Source: Microvirga flavescens (GTDB taxonomy: Bacteria > Pseudomonadota > Alphaproteobacteria > Rhizobiales > Beijerinckiaceae). Taken from it: DNA of 64,000 nt. The stretch is taken from the NCBI RefSeq assembly GCF_003290125.1, contig NZ_QMKH01000006.1, positions 124,001 through 188,000 of the forward strand, given 5' to 3'. Positions 56,310 to 64,000 of this stretch are shown one piece after another. The notes below the pieces were generated by a model, which did no database searches, was not told the origin of the DNA, and saw only the letters and a list, made by a program, of their open reading frames with translations. Every line of letters starts with the position of its first letter. The first letter of the stretch is position 1. The position numbers and the translations under genes are program-made.

Positions 56310-58384
56310 CCAAGATCATCGTTGACGGTATCGAGGTAGACGTTCCGCCGGAGTTCACGCTGCTGCAGGCGGCGGAAGCGGCGGGCGCGGAAGTTCCGCG
56401 TTTCTGCTTCCATGAGCGTCTTTCCATCGCCGGCAATTGCCGCATGTGCCTTGTGGAAGTGAAAGGCGCGCCGAAGCCGGTCGCATCCTGTGCCTGGGGC
56501 GTCCGCGATTGCCGTCCCGGCCCGAACGGCGAGCCGCCGGAGATTTCCACCAAGTCCGCGACGGTGAAGAAGGCGCGGGAAGGGGTGATGGAGTTCCTCC
56601 TCATCAACCACCCGCTCGACTGCCCGATCTGCGACCAGGGCGGCCAGTGCGACCTGCAGGACCAGGCGATGGCCTACGGCGTCGACACCAGCCGCTACGA
56701 GGAAAACAAGCGCGCGGTGCCGGACAAGTATCTCGGCCCGCTGGTCAAGACCTCGATGAACCGGTGCATCCACTGCACCCGCTGCGTGCGCTTCACCACC
56801 GAAGTCGCAGGCGTCTCCGATCTCGGCGCGATCTGGCGCGGCGAGGACATGGAGATCACGAGCTATCTCGAAAAGGCGATGGGCTCGGAGCTGCAGGCCA
56901 ACGTGGCGGATCTCTGCCCCGTCGGCGCGCTCACCCACAAGCCGGAAGCGTTCCACTATCGTCCGTGGGAGCTGAACAAGACCGATTCCGTCGATGTGGT
57001 GGATGCGGTCGGCTCCTCGATCCGCGTCGACTCGCGTGGCCGCGAAGTCATGCGCATTCTGCCGCGCGTGAACGAGGCGGTGAACGAGGAATGGATCACC
57101 GACAAGGCGCGCCAGATCGTGGACGGCCTGCGCGTGCAGCGCCTCGACCGCCCCTTCGTGCGCGAGAACGGCAAGCTGCGCCCGGCCACCTGGCAGGAGG
57201 CCTTCGGCGTCATCGCGAGCCGCGTGAAGGGCACGGCTCCGAAGAAGATCGGCGCCGTCGTCGGCGATCTTGCCGCGGTTGAGGAAATCTACGCGCTCAA
57301 GCTCCTCATGCAGAGCCTCGGCGTTGCGAATATCGACGCCCGTCAGGACGGCGCGGCGCTGTCGCCCGCTTTCGGCCGAGCGTCGTATGTCTTCAATTCG
57401 ACCATCGCCGGCATCGAGGAAGCGGACGCGATCCTCATCGTCGGCTCGAACCCGCGTGTCGAGGCATCTCTCGTCAACGTGCGCATCCGCAAGCGCTGGC
57501 GCGCGGCTCCGCTGCCGATCGCGCTGATCGGTGAGAAGGTCGACCTGACCTACGCTTACGAGCACCTCGGCGCTGGCCCCGAGACCTTGGCGGAACTTGC
57601 CGCTGGTCGTCACAGCTTCGTCGAGAAGCTGAAGGCCGCGAAGAAGCCGCTCATCATCGTCGGGCAGGGCGCTTTGTCCCGCGCCGATGGTCAGGCGATC
57701 CTCTCGCTTGCCGCACAGCTCGCGCGCAGCGTCGGCGCTGTCGCGGAAGGCTGGAACGGGTTCTCGATTCTCCACACCGCTGCCTCCCGCGTCGGCGCGC
57801 TCGATCTCGGCTTCGTGCCGGGTGAGGGCGGCCTGAATGCGCAGGACATGGCCAAGGGCGGCGTGGACGTTCTGTTCAACCTCGGGGCCGACGAGATCGA
57901 CGTCGCTCCGGGTGCTTTTGTGATCTACCAGGGCACCCACGGCGACCGCGGCGCGCACCGCGCGGACGTGATCCTGCCCGGCGCGGCCTATACGGAAAAG
58001 TCCGCGACTTACGTGAATACGGAAGGCCGGGTGCAGATGGCCAACCGCGCGGCTTTCGCTCCGGGCGATGCCCGTGAGGATTGGGCGATCCTGCGCGCGC
58101 TCTCCGACGTGCTCGGCCAGCGCCTGCCGTTCGACTCGCTCAACGCGCTTCGGGCCAAGCTTTATGCGGAATATCCGCATTTCGCGGCTCTCGACGAGGT
58201 GGCGCAGGGCGATGTGGCGAAGGCCGTGGAGGCGCTTGCCGCCATCGGCGGCACGCCGGGCCGCGACGCCTTCCAGAGCCCGGTCAAGGACTTCTATCTC
58301 ACGAACCCGATCGCCCGCGCGTCCGGTGTGATGGCCGAGTGCTCCGCGCTCGCCCGCCATGTCCGGCTCGAGGCGGCCGAGTAA
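56306..58384 (+). CDS. nuoG: NADH-quinone oxidoreductase subunit G
   Basis: The 75-kDa-type electron-wire subunit. The N-terminal [2Fe-2S] ligands are in CFHERLSIAGNCRMCLVEV, the His/Cys-ligated cluster in HPLDCPICDQGGQCDLQD, and a further [4Fe-4S] in RCIHCTRCVRF. The rest is a molybdopterin-oxidoreductase-like fold without the cofactor. The 692 residues are of normal alphaproteobacterial length. It starts within the last codons of the DUF2569 gene. Confidence 0.96.
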   Translation: MTKIIVDGIEVDVPPEFTLLQAAEAAGAEVPRFCFHERLSIAGNCRMCLVEVKGAPKPVASCAWGVRDCRPGPNGEPPEISTKSATVKKAREGVMEFLLINHPLDCPICDQGGQCDLQDQAMAYGVDTSRYEENKRAVPDKYLGPLVKTSMNRCIHCTRCVRFTTEVAGVSDLGAIWRGEDMEITSYLEKAMGSELQANVADLCPVGALTHKPEAFHYRPWELNKTDSVDVVDAVGSSIRVDSRGREVMRILPRVNEAVNEEWITDKARQIVDGLRVQRLDRPFVRENGKLRPATWQEAFGVIASRVKGTAPKKIGAVVGDLAAVEEIYALKLLMQSLGVANIDARQDGAALSPAFGRASYVFNSTIAGIEEADAILIVGSNPRVEASLVNVRIRKRWRAAPLPIALIGEKVDLTYAYEHLGAGPETLAELAAGRHSFVEKLKAAKKPLIIVGQGALSRADGQAILSLAAQLARSVGAVAEGWNGFSILHTAASRVGALDLGFVPGEGGLNAQDMAKGGVDVLFNLGADEIDVAPGAFVIYQGTHGDRGAHRADVILPGAAYTEKSATYVNTEGRVQMANRAAFAPGDAREDWAILRALSDVLGQRLPFDSLNALRAKLYAEYPHFAALDEVAQGDVAKAVEALAAIGGTPGRDAFQSPVKDFYLTNPIARASGVMAECSALARHVRLEAAE

Positions 58385-58396
58385 GAGGAACCGAAC

Positions 58397-59422
58397 ATGG
58401 AACTCGGAGACCTTCTCCTCTCTCTGGCGATCATCCTGGGCAAGAGCCTGCTCCTGCTCGTGGCGCTTCTCGTCTTCATCGCCTACGCGCTTCTGGCCGA
58501 CCGCAAGATCTGGGCGGCGGTGCAGCTGCGGCGCGGTCCGAACGTGGTCGGCCCCTGGGGCCTGTTCCAGTCGTTCGCGGACCTGTTGAAGTTCGTGTTC
58601 AAGGAACCGGTGATCCCGGCTCCCGCCAACAAGGGCATGTTCCTGCTCGCCCCGCTGCTGACCTGTACGCTGGCGCTCGCAGCGTGGGCCGTGATCCCGC
58701 TCAACGCGGGCTGGGCCATCGCCAACATCAATGTGGGCGTTCTCTACATCTTCGCGATCTCGTCGCTCGGCGTTTACGGCGTCATCATGGGCGGCTGGGC
58801 CTCGAACTCGAAATACGCCTTCCTCGGCGCGCTCCGTTCCGCCGCGCAGATGGTGTCTTACGAAGTCTCCATCGGCTTCGTAATCGTCACCGTGCTCATG
58901 TGCGCGGGCACGCTGAATCTCTCGGGTATCGTCGAGGCGCAGGATACGCGCTTCGGCATCCTCGGCTGGTACTGGCTGCCGCTTCTGCCGATGTTCGTGG
59001 TGTTCTTCGTCTCGGCTCTCGCGGAGACGAACCGTCCGCCCTTCGACCTGTCGGAAGCGGAATCGGAGCTCGTTGCGGGCTACATGGTCGAGTATTCCTC
59101 GACGCCGTACCTTCTCTACATGCTCGGCGAATATGTGGCGATCATCACCATGTGCGCGCTCGGCACGATCCTCTTCCTCGGCGGCTGGCTGTCGCCGATC
59201 CCGTTCGCGCCCTTCACCTGGGTGCCGGGCGTGATCTGGTTCGTCATCAAGGCCAGCTTCCTGTTCTTCCTCTTCGCGATGGCGAAGGCGATGGTTCCGC
59301 GTTACCGCTACGACCAACTCATGCGTCTGGGCTGGAAGGTGTTCCTGCCGCTCTCGCTCATCATGGTCATCGTGGTCGCGGGCGTTCTGATGGCGTTCCG
59401 GCTCGCGCCGGGCATGCAGTAA
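58397..59422 (+). CDS. nuoH: NADH-quinone oxidoreductase subunit H
   Basis: Membrane subunit of 341 residues with eight or nine membrane segments that joins the quinone site to the proton-pumping arm. The signatures are [20 protein letters not shown] and the acidic loop [25 protein letters not shown]. It starts 12 bp after nuoG. Confidence 0.96.
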   Translation: MELGDLLLSLAIILGKSLLLLVALLVFIAYALLADRKIWAAVQLRRGPNVVGPWGLFQSFADLLKFVFKEPVIPAPANKGMFLLAPLLTCTLALAAWAVIPLNAGWAIANINVGVLYIFAISSLGVYGVIMGGWASNSKYAFLGALRSAAQMVSYEVSIGFVIVTVLMCAGTLNLSGIVEAQDTRFGILGWYWLPLLPMFVVFFVSALAETNRPPFDLSEAESELVAGYMVEYSSTPYLLYMLGEYVAIITMCALGTILFLGGWLSPIPFAPFTWVPGVIWFVIKASFLFFLFAMAKAMVPRYRYDQLMRLGWKVFLPLSLIMVIVVAGVLMAFRLAPGMQ

Positions 59423-59434
59423 GGAAACCGGTCC

Positions 59435-59923
59435 ATGAAACTCGATCAGGTCGCGAAGTCGCTGCTGTTGAAGGAGTTCGTGTCGGGGTTCTTCCTCGCC
59501 ATGCGCTATTTCTTCAAGCCGAAGGCCACCATCAATTATCCGTTCGAGCTGAGCCATCGCGGCCCGCGTTTTCGCGGGGAGCATGCGCTGCGCCGCTATC
59601 CCAACGGGGAAGAGCGCTGCATCGCCTGCAAGCTCTGCGAGGCCATCTGCCCGGCGCAGGCCATCACCATCGAAGCCGGCCCGCGCCGCAATGACGGCAC
59701 GCGCCGCACCACGCGCTACGACATCGACATGGTGAAGTGCATCTATTGCGGCCTGTGCCAGGAGGCCTGCCCGGTGGATGCCATCGTCGAGGGGCCGAAC
59801 CTGGAATTCTCGGTGGAGACCCGCGAGGAGCTCTACTACGACAAGGCTAAGCTTCTCGCGAACGGCGACCGGTGGGAGCGGGAGATTGCCCGCAACCTCG
59901 TGAAGACCGCGCCGTACCGCTAA
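59435..59923 (+). CDS. nuoI: NADH-quinone oxidoreductase subunit I
   Basis: Ferredoxin-like subunit with clusters N6a and N6b. The ligand sets are [12 protein letters not shown] and [12 protein letters not shown]. The 162 residues begin with an amphipathic helix that docks on the membrane arm. The next gene, nuoJ, is 144 bp away across a row of hairpins, the largest gap in the operon. Confidence 0.97.
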   Translation: MKLDQVAKSLLLKEFVSGFFLAMRYFFKPKATINYPFELSHRGPRFRGEHALRRYPNGEERCIACKLCEAICPAQAITIEAGPRRNDGTRRTTRYDIDMVKCIYCGLCQEACPVDAIVEGPNLEFSVETREELYYDKAKLLANGDRWEREIARNLVKTAPYR

Positions 59924-59964
59924 ACGAATTTTTCCTGCCCGGCAGGGCAGGGGATTGAGCATGT

Positions 59965-60055
59965 CCCGGCGGGTTGTCCCGCCGGGATTTCTTGAAACGA
60001 GAGACAGGCCGCCGGTTCGCCGGCGCTTCGTCGGAAGGGGCCGCCTTGAGGCGGC
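59965..60055 (+). other. Row of three stem-loops between nuoI and nuoJ
   Basis: Three perfect hairpins follow one another: CCCGGCGGG/CCCGCCGGG (59965-59986), GCCGG-TTCG-CCGGC (60011-60024, a stable UUCG loop) and GCCGCC-TTGA-GGCGGC (60040-60055). None has a real T-run. They could stabilise or process the polycistronic mRNA between the peripheral-arm and membrane-arm genes. Confidence 0.6.
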
Positions 60056-60067
60056 TGAGCTTGAAGC

Positions 60068-60682
60068 ATGACGGTGACCGCCGCCTTCTTTTATCTGTTC
60101 TCGACCATCGCCATTGCCTCGGGCTTCATGGTGATCGCGTCGCGCAACCCCGTGCAATCGGTGCTCTTCCTCATCCTCGCCTTCGTCAACGCGGCGGGGC
60201 TCTTCCTGATGATGGGCGCGGAGTTCCTGGCGATGATCCTCGTCATCGTCTATGTCGGCGCGGTCGCGGTTCTGTTCCTCTTTGTCGTGATGATGCTCGA
60301 CGTGGACTTCGCCGAGCTGCGCCAGGGCTTTCTGCAATACCTGCCCATCGGCGCGCTGATCGGCATCGTGTTCCTGCTCGAACTCGTCCTCGTCATCGGC
60401 ACCTATGTGGTGGACCCGCACCTCATCCGCGCAACCACGGCGCCCATTCCGGCTGCTGACGTGATGACCAACACCCAGGCCATCGGCCAGGTGCTCTACA
60501 CCCGTTATTTCTACTTCTTCCAGACGGCGGGCCTGATCCTGCTGGTGGCGATGATCGGCGCTATCGTGCTCACGCTGCGCGAGCGCACCGGCGTCAAGCG
60601 TCAGGACATCGCCAAGCAGAATGCCCGCACGCAGGAAACCGCCATCGAGGTGCGGAAGGTTCCCTTCCGCCAGGGCGTCTGA
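60068..60682 (+). CDS. nuoJ: NADH-quinone oxidoreductase subunit J
   Basis: Membrane-arm subunit of 204 residues with five hydrophobic segments. The third contains the pi-bulge region seen as [20 protein letters not shown], the family hallmark. The ribosome site is weak (TTGAAGC), and the start lies 12 bases after the last hairpin of the preceding spacer. Confidence 0.95.
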   Translation: MTVTAAFFYLFSTIAIASGFMVIASRNPVQSVLFLILAFVNAAGLFLMMGAEFLAMILVIVYVGAVAVLFLFVVMMLDVDFAELRQGFLQYLPIGALIGIVFLLELVLVIGTYVVDPHLIRATTAPIPAADVMTNTQAIGQVLYTRYFYFFQTAGLILLVAMIGAIVLTLRERTGVKRQDIAKQNARTQETAIEVRKVPFRQGV

Positions 60683-60693
60683 GGAGCGAAAAC

Positions 60694-61002
60694 ATGGTTA
60701 TCGGTCTCGGCCATTATCTCACCGTCGCCGCCGTGCTCTTCACGCTGGGCGTGTTCGGCATCTTCATCAACCGCAAGAACGTGATCGTCATTCTGATGTC
60801 CATCGAGCTCATCCTGCTCTCGGTGAACATCAACATGGTCGCCTTCTCGACGCATCTGAACGACATCGTCGGCCAGGTCTTCGCGCTGCTGATCCTCACG
60901 GTAGCAGCGGCGGAGGCGGCCATCGGGCTCGCCATTCTCGTGGTGTTCTTCCGCAACCGCGGCTCCATCGCGGTCGAAGACGTCAACATGATGAAGGGCT
61001 AA
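60694..61002 (+). CDS. nuoK: NADH-quinone oxidoreductase subunit K
   Basis: A 102-residue membrane-arm subunit with three segments, homologous to MrpC. The two buried glutamates used in proton transfer are in [16 protein letters not shown] and [16 protein letters not shown] precedes the ATG, 11 bp after nuoJ. Confidence 0.97.
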   Translation: MVIGLGHYLTVAAVLFTLGVFGIFINRKNVIVILMSIELILLSVNINMVAFSTHLNDIVGQVFALLILTVAAAEAAIGLAILVVFFRNRGSIAVEDVNMMKG

Positions 61003-61017
61003 GGGGTAGGACAGGGC

Positions 61018-63039
61018 ATGTACTACGCAATCGTCTTCCTGCCGCTTGTCGGCTTCCTCATCGCGGGCCTGTTCGGCCGCGTGATCGGCGCGCGCCCCAG
61101 CGAGCTGATCACCACCGCGTTCCTCTTCATCGCCGCTGCGCTCTCCTGGGTGGCGTTCTTCCAGGTCGGCTTCGGTCACGGCGCCGTGCGGATTCAGATC
61201 GCCCAGTGGTTCTCCTCGGGCGACCTCATGGTGGACTGGGCGCTGCGCATCGACACGCTGACCGCGATCATGCTGATCGTCGTCAACACCGTGTCTGCGC
61301 TCGTGCATCTCTACTCCATCGGCTACATGCACGAGGATCCGCACCGTCCGCGCTTCTTCGCGTATCTCTCGCTCTTCACCTTCGCCATGCTCATGCTGGT
61401 GACCGCCGACAACCTCGTCCAGATGTTCTTCGGCTGGGAAGGCGTGGGTCTCGCGAGCTACCTGCTCATCGGCTTCTGGTATCAGAAGGAATCCGCGAAC
61501 GCGGCGGCCATGAAGGCCTTCATCGTTAACCGCGTCGGCGATTTCGGCTTCCTGCTCGGCATCTTCCTGATCTTCGTCCTGTTCAAGACGGTGAACTTCG
61601 ACCAGATCTTCCCCCGCGTGGCGGAATTCGAGAAGGCGCAGTTCCACTTCCTCGGGTTCGACTGGAATGCCCTGACGCTCGCCTGCCTGCTGCTCTTCAT
61701 GGGCGCGATGGGTAAGTCGGCGCAGTTCCTGCTGCACACCTGGCTGCCGGACGCGATGGAGGGCCCGACCCCGGTTTCCGCTCTCATCCACGCCGCCACG
61801 ATGGTGACGGCGGGCGTGTTCATGGTCGCGCGCCTGTCGCCGGTCTTCGAGTACGCGCCTGATGCGCTGACGGTCGTCACCGTCATCGGCGGCATCACGG
61901 CCTTCTTCGCCGCCACCGTCGGCCTCGTGCAGAACGACATCAAGCGCGTGATCGCGTATTCGACCTGCTCGCAGCTCGGCTACATGTTCGTCGCTCTCGG
62001 CGTCGGCGCTTATTCGGCGGGCGTGTTCCACCTCTTCACCCACGCCTTCTTCAAGGCGCTGCTGTTCTTGGGCGCCGGCTCGGTCATCCACGCCATGCAC
62101 CATGAGCAGGACATCCGGGCGATGGGCGGCCTGCGCAAGTACATCCCCTTCACCACGGGGATGATGGCCATCGGCACGCTCGCACTGACGGGCTTCCCGT
62201 TCTCGGCGGGCTACTACTCGAAGGATGCGATCATCGAGGCGGCATACGCCGCGCATTCGCCGGCGGGCAGCTTCGCCTTCCTCGCCACGGTCGTCGCGGC
62301 CTTCATGACCTCGTTCTATTCCTGGCGCCTGTTCTTCCTCACATTCGAGGGCAAGGCGCGCTGGAACGGCGAGGCGCACACCCATGAGGGCGCAGAGCAC
62401 AACGCGAGCGGTCATGACGTTTCGCACGCCCATGCCGATCATTCCCACGACGATCACGGGCACGGCGCTCACAAGCCGCATGAGAGCCCGCTCGTGATGT
62501 TGATCCCGCTGCTGGTTCTGGCCATCGGCGCGGTCGTTGCGGGCTTTGCCTTCTCGGGCGCCTTCATCGGCCACGGCTATGAGCACTTCTGGAAGGGCGC
62601 GATCTTCACCCGTCCGGACAACAAGATCCTCGAGGATATGCACCACCTGCCGGGTTGGGTGCCGCTGTTGCCGACGGTGATGATGGTGCTCGGCTTCCTG
62701 CTGGCCGTGTGGATGTATCTCATCGACACCAAGAAGCCCGCGCAGATCGCAGCGGATCACCCGATCCTCTACCGCTTCCTGCTCAACAAGTGGTACTTCG
62801 ACGAGCTGTATGACGCCATCTTCGTGCGTCCGGCGATGGCTCTCGGCCGCTTCCTGTGGCGCACGGGCGATGGAAAGATCATCGACGGCCTCGGGCCGGA
62901 TGGCATCTCGGCCCGCGTCCTCGACGTCACGCGCGGCGTGGTGCGGGTCCAGACCGGCTATCTCTACCACTACGCCTTCGCCATGCTCATCGGCGTTGCG
63001 GCTCTCGTTACCTACTATCTCTTCAGGGGAGCACACTGA
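61018..63039 (+). CDS. nuoL: NADH-quinone oxidoreductase subunit L
   Basis: Distal proton-pumping, antiporter-like subunit of 673 residues with about 16 membrane segments and a C-terminal lateral helix. Key residues are visible: the glutamate in [18 protein letters not shown], the lysine in [19 protein letters not shown], and [10 protein letters not shown] His/Asp-rich loop (about 455-485, [18 protein letters not shown]) is a species-specific insertion that could bind metal. The stop overlaps the nuoM start by one base. Confidence 0.96.
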   Translation: MYYAIVFLPLVGFLIAGLFGRVIGARPSELITTAFLFIAAALSWVAFFQVGFGHGAVRIQIAQWFSSGDLMVDWALRIDTLTAIMLIVVNTVSALVHLYSIGYMHEDPHRPRFFAYLSLFTFAMLMLVTADNLVQMFFGWEGVGLASYLLIGFWYQKESANAAAMKAFIVNRVGDFGFLLGIFLIFVLFKTVNFDQIFPRVAEFEKAQFHFLGFDWNALTLACLLLFMGAMGKSAQFLLHTWLPDAMEGPTPVSALIHAATMVTAGVFMVARLSPVFEYAPDALTVVTVIGGITAFFAATVGLVQNDIKRVIAYSTCSQLGYMFVALGVGAYSAGVFHLFTHAFFKALLFLGAGSVIHAMHHEQDIRAMGGLRKYIPFTTGMMAIGTLALTGFPFSAGYYSKDAIIEAAYAAHSPAGSFAFLATVVAAFMTSFYSWRLFFLTFEGKARWNGEAHTHEGAEHNASGHDVSHAHADHSHDDHGHGAHKPHESPLVMLIPLLVLAIGAVVAGFAFSGAFIGHGYEHFWKGAIFTRPDNKILEDMHHLPGWVPLLPTVMMVLGFLLAVWMYLIDTKKPAQIAADHPILYRFLLNKWYFDELYDAIFVRPAMALGRFLWRTGDGKIIDGLGPDGISARVLDVTRGVVRVQTGYLYHYAFAMLIGVAALVTYYLFRGAH

Positions 63040-64000
63040 TGCTCGGCTTCGGCATCCTCTCCGGACTTCTCGTCCTTCCCCTCATCGGGGCGGCGTTCAT
63101 CCTGACGCTTCGCGGCGACAGCGAGGCGGCGCGTTCCAACGCCCGTTGGGCGGCTCTGGCGACGACCATCGTCACCTTCTTGCTCTCGCTGGTGGCCTGG
63201 AGCCGCTTCGACGCGGGAAGTTCGGCCTTCCAGCTCGTCGAGACGCATGGCTGGCTCTCCGAGACCATCCGCTTCAAGCTCGGCGTCGACGGCTTCTCAA
63301 TGCCGTTCGTGCTGCTCACCACGTTCCTGATGCCGTTCTGCATCCTGGCCTCGTGGGAATCCATCACGCACCGGGTGAAGGAATACTTCGTCGCCTTCCT
63401 CGTGCTTGAAACCACGATGATCGGCGTCTTCGAGGCTCTCGATCTGGTGCTGTTCTACCTGTTCTTCGAGGCCGGCCTCATTCCGATGTTCCTCATCATC
63501 GGCATCTGGGGTGGCAAGCGCCGCATTTATGCGAGCTTCAAGTTCTTCCTGTACACGCTGCTCGGCTCCGTGCTGATGCTGCTCGCCATCATGGCGATGT
63601 ACTGGGCGGCGGGCACCACGGACATCCCGACGCTTCTCACCTTCAAGTTTGGGGCGCAGGTGCAGCTCTGGCTATGGCTCGCCTTCTTCGCATCGTTTGC
63701 GGTGAAGATGCCCATGTGGCCGGTCCACACCTGGCTTCCCGACGCGCACGTTGAAGCGCCGACGGCGGGCTCGGTGATCCTGGCGGGCATCCTGCTCAAG
63801 ATGGGCGGCTACGGATTCATCCGAGTGTCGCTGCCGATGTTCCCGGAGGCGTCGCAGTACTTCGCGCCGTTTGTCTATGCGCTCTCTGTCATCGCCATCG
63901 TCTACACCTCGCTGGTGGCGCTGATGCAGGAGGACATGAAGAAGCTGATCGCTTATTCGTCCGTCGCCCACATGGGCTTCGTGACGATGGGCATCTTCTC
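63039..64000 (+). CDS. nuoM: NADH-quinone oxidoreductase subunit M (3' end cut by window edge)
   Basis: Antiporter-like proton-pumping subunit. 320 residues are visible from ATG 63039, which overlaps the nuoL TGA. The conserved [21 protein letters not shown] carries the key glutamate, and [20 protein letters not shown] carries the lysine. [11 protein letters not shown] and [16 protein letters not shown] follow. The frame is open to the window end; nuoN is expected next. Confidence 0.95.
   Translation, partial: MLGFGILSGLLVLPLIGAAFILTLRGDSEAARSNARWAALATTIVTFLLSLVAWSRFDAGSSAFQLVETHGWLSETIRFKLGVDGFSMPFVLLTTFLMPFCILASWESITHRVKEYFVAFLVLETTMIGVFEALDLVLFYLFFEAGLIPMFLIIGIWGGKRRIYASFKFFLYTLLGSVLMLLAIMAMYWAAGTTDIPTLLTFKFGAQVQLWLWLAFFASFAVKMPMWPVHTWLPDAHVEAPTAGSVILAGILLKMGGYGFIRVSLPMFPEASQYFAPFVYALSVIAIVYTSLVALMQEDMKKLIAYSSVAHMGFVTMGIF

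Noticed and set aside
56207-60421. A 1,404-codon open frame on the minus strand, antisense to nuoG, nuoH and nuoI
   Set aside because: It is rich in Arg/His/Glu/Asp with low complexity, has no domain or ribosome site, and mirrors codon bias in GC-rich genes that removes antisense stops. The plus-strand genes are unmistakable.
60601-63036. An 811-codon minus-strand frame antisense to nuoK and nuoL
   Set aside because: Same compositional shadow; it crosses gene boundaries and has no recognisable domain.

Overview
The window is a GC-rich stretch of chromosome from an alphaproteobacterium, most likely of the Hyphomicrobiales (Rhizobiales). A Methylobacteriaceae/Microvirga-like source is my inference from gene order and protein style. 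The supporting signs are rne-amiC-mrcA-prfB linkage, a suf operon headed by an IscS-type desulfurase, a glnB-glnA operon, tig-clpP-clpX-lon-hupB followed by tRNA-Val, tRNA-Asp and a 14-gene-type nuo operon, a candidate Irr (iron control element) box, and REP-like palindromes. I saw no transposase, integrase, phage gene or CRISPR array.

Layout. 0-10 kb: the end of an aminotransferase, RNase E on the minus strand, then the cell-wall genes amiC and mrcA and release factor 2, which needs a +1 programmed frameshift. 9.4-18.4 kb: a 1-Cys peroxiredoxin, an AsmA-like giant, a Nudix hydrolase, tyrS, an RTX metalloprotease of serralysin type and an alpha/beta hydrolase. 18.5-28.8 kb: the Fe-S cluster assembly locus (IscS-type desulfurase, sufB, orphan gene, sufC, sufD, sufS, sufT), then an antiporter and a small gene on the other strand, then sufA and a TfoX-domain gene. 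29-39.7 kb: FMN reductase, a DEAD-box helicase, an outer-membrane barrel protein, a LysE-type exporter with a divergent WYL regulator, glnA/glnB, nnr, a DUF1801 gene and a copper-ligand-less multicopper-oxidase-like protein. 39.8-47 kb: tRNA-Leu, trigger factor, ClpP, ClpX, Lon, HU and tRNA-Val, a protein quality-control block. 47-50.2 kb: an accessory-looking pocket with two paralogous genes of 43-44 codons, an autotransporter-like remnant, a broken tRNA-Asp copy, an acyltransferase and an intact tRNA-Asp. 50.7-64 kb: respiratory complex I, nuoA to nuoM (cut by the window end).

How it works together. The suf genes build Fe-S clusters. Complex I, which fills the last 13 kb, needs many of them. 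A perfect inverted repeat matching the Irr iron-control motif lies in front of the suf locus, and a weaker match lies in front of nuoA, suggesting joint iron control. The odd features are additions to otherwise conserved operons. Three AT-richer small genes sit inside suf (between sufB and sufC) and nuo (between nuoD and nuoE, and between nuoF and nuoG); both nuo inserts are coupled to a nuo gene by a start/stop overlap. The strongest candidate for something undescribed is the pair of paralogous single-membrane-segment micropeptides at 47.2 and 48.1 kb.
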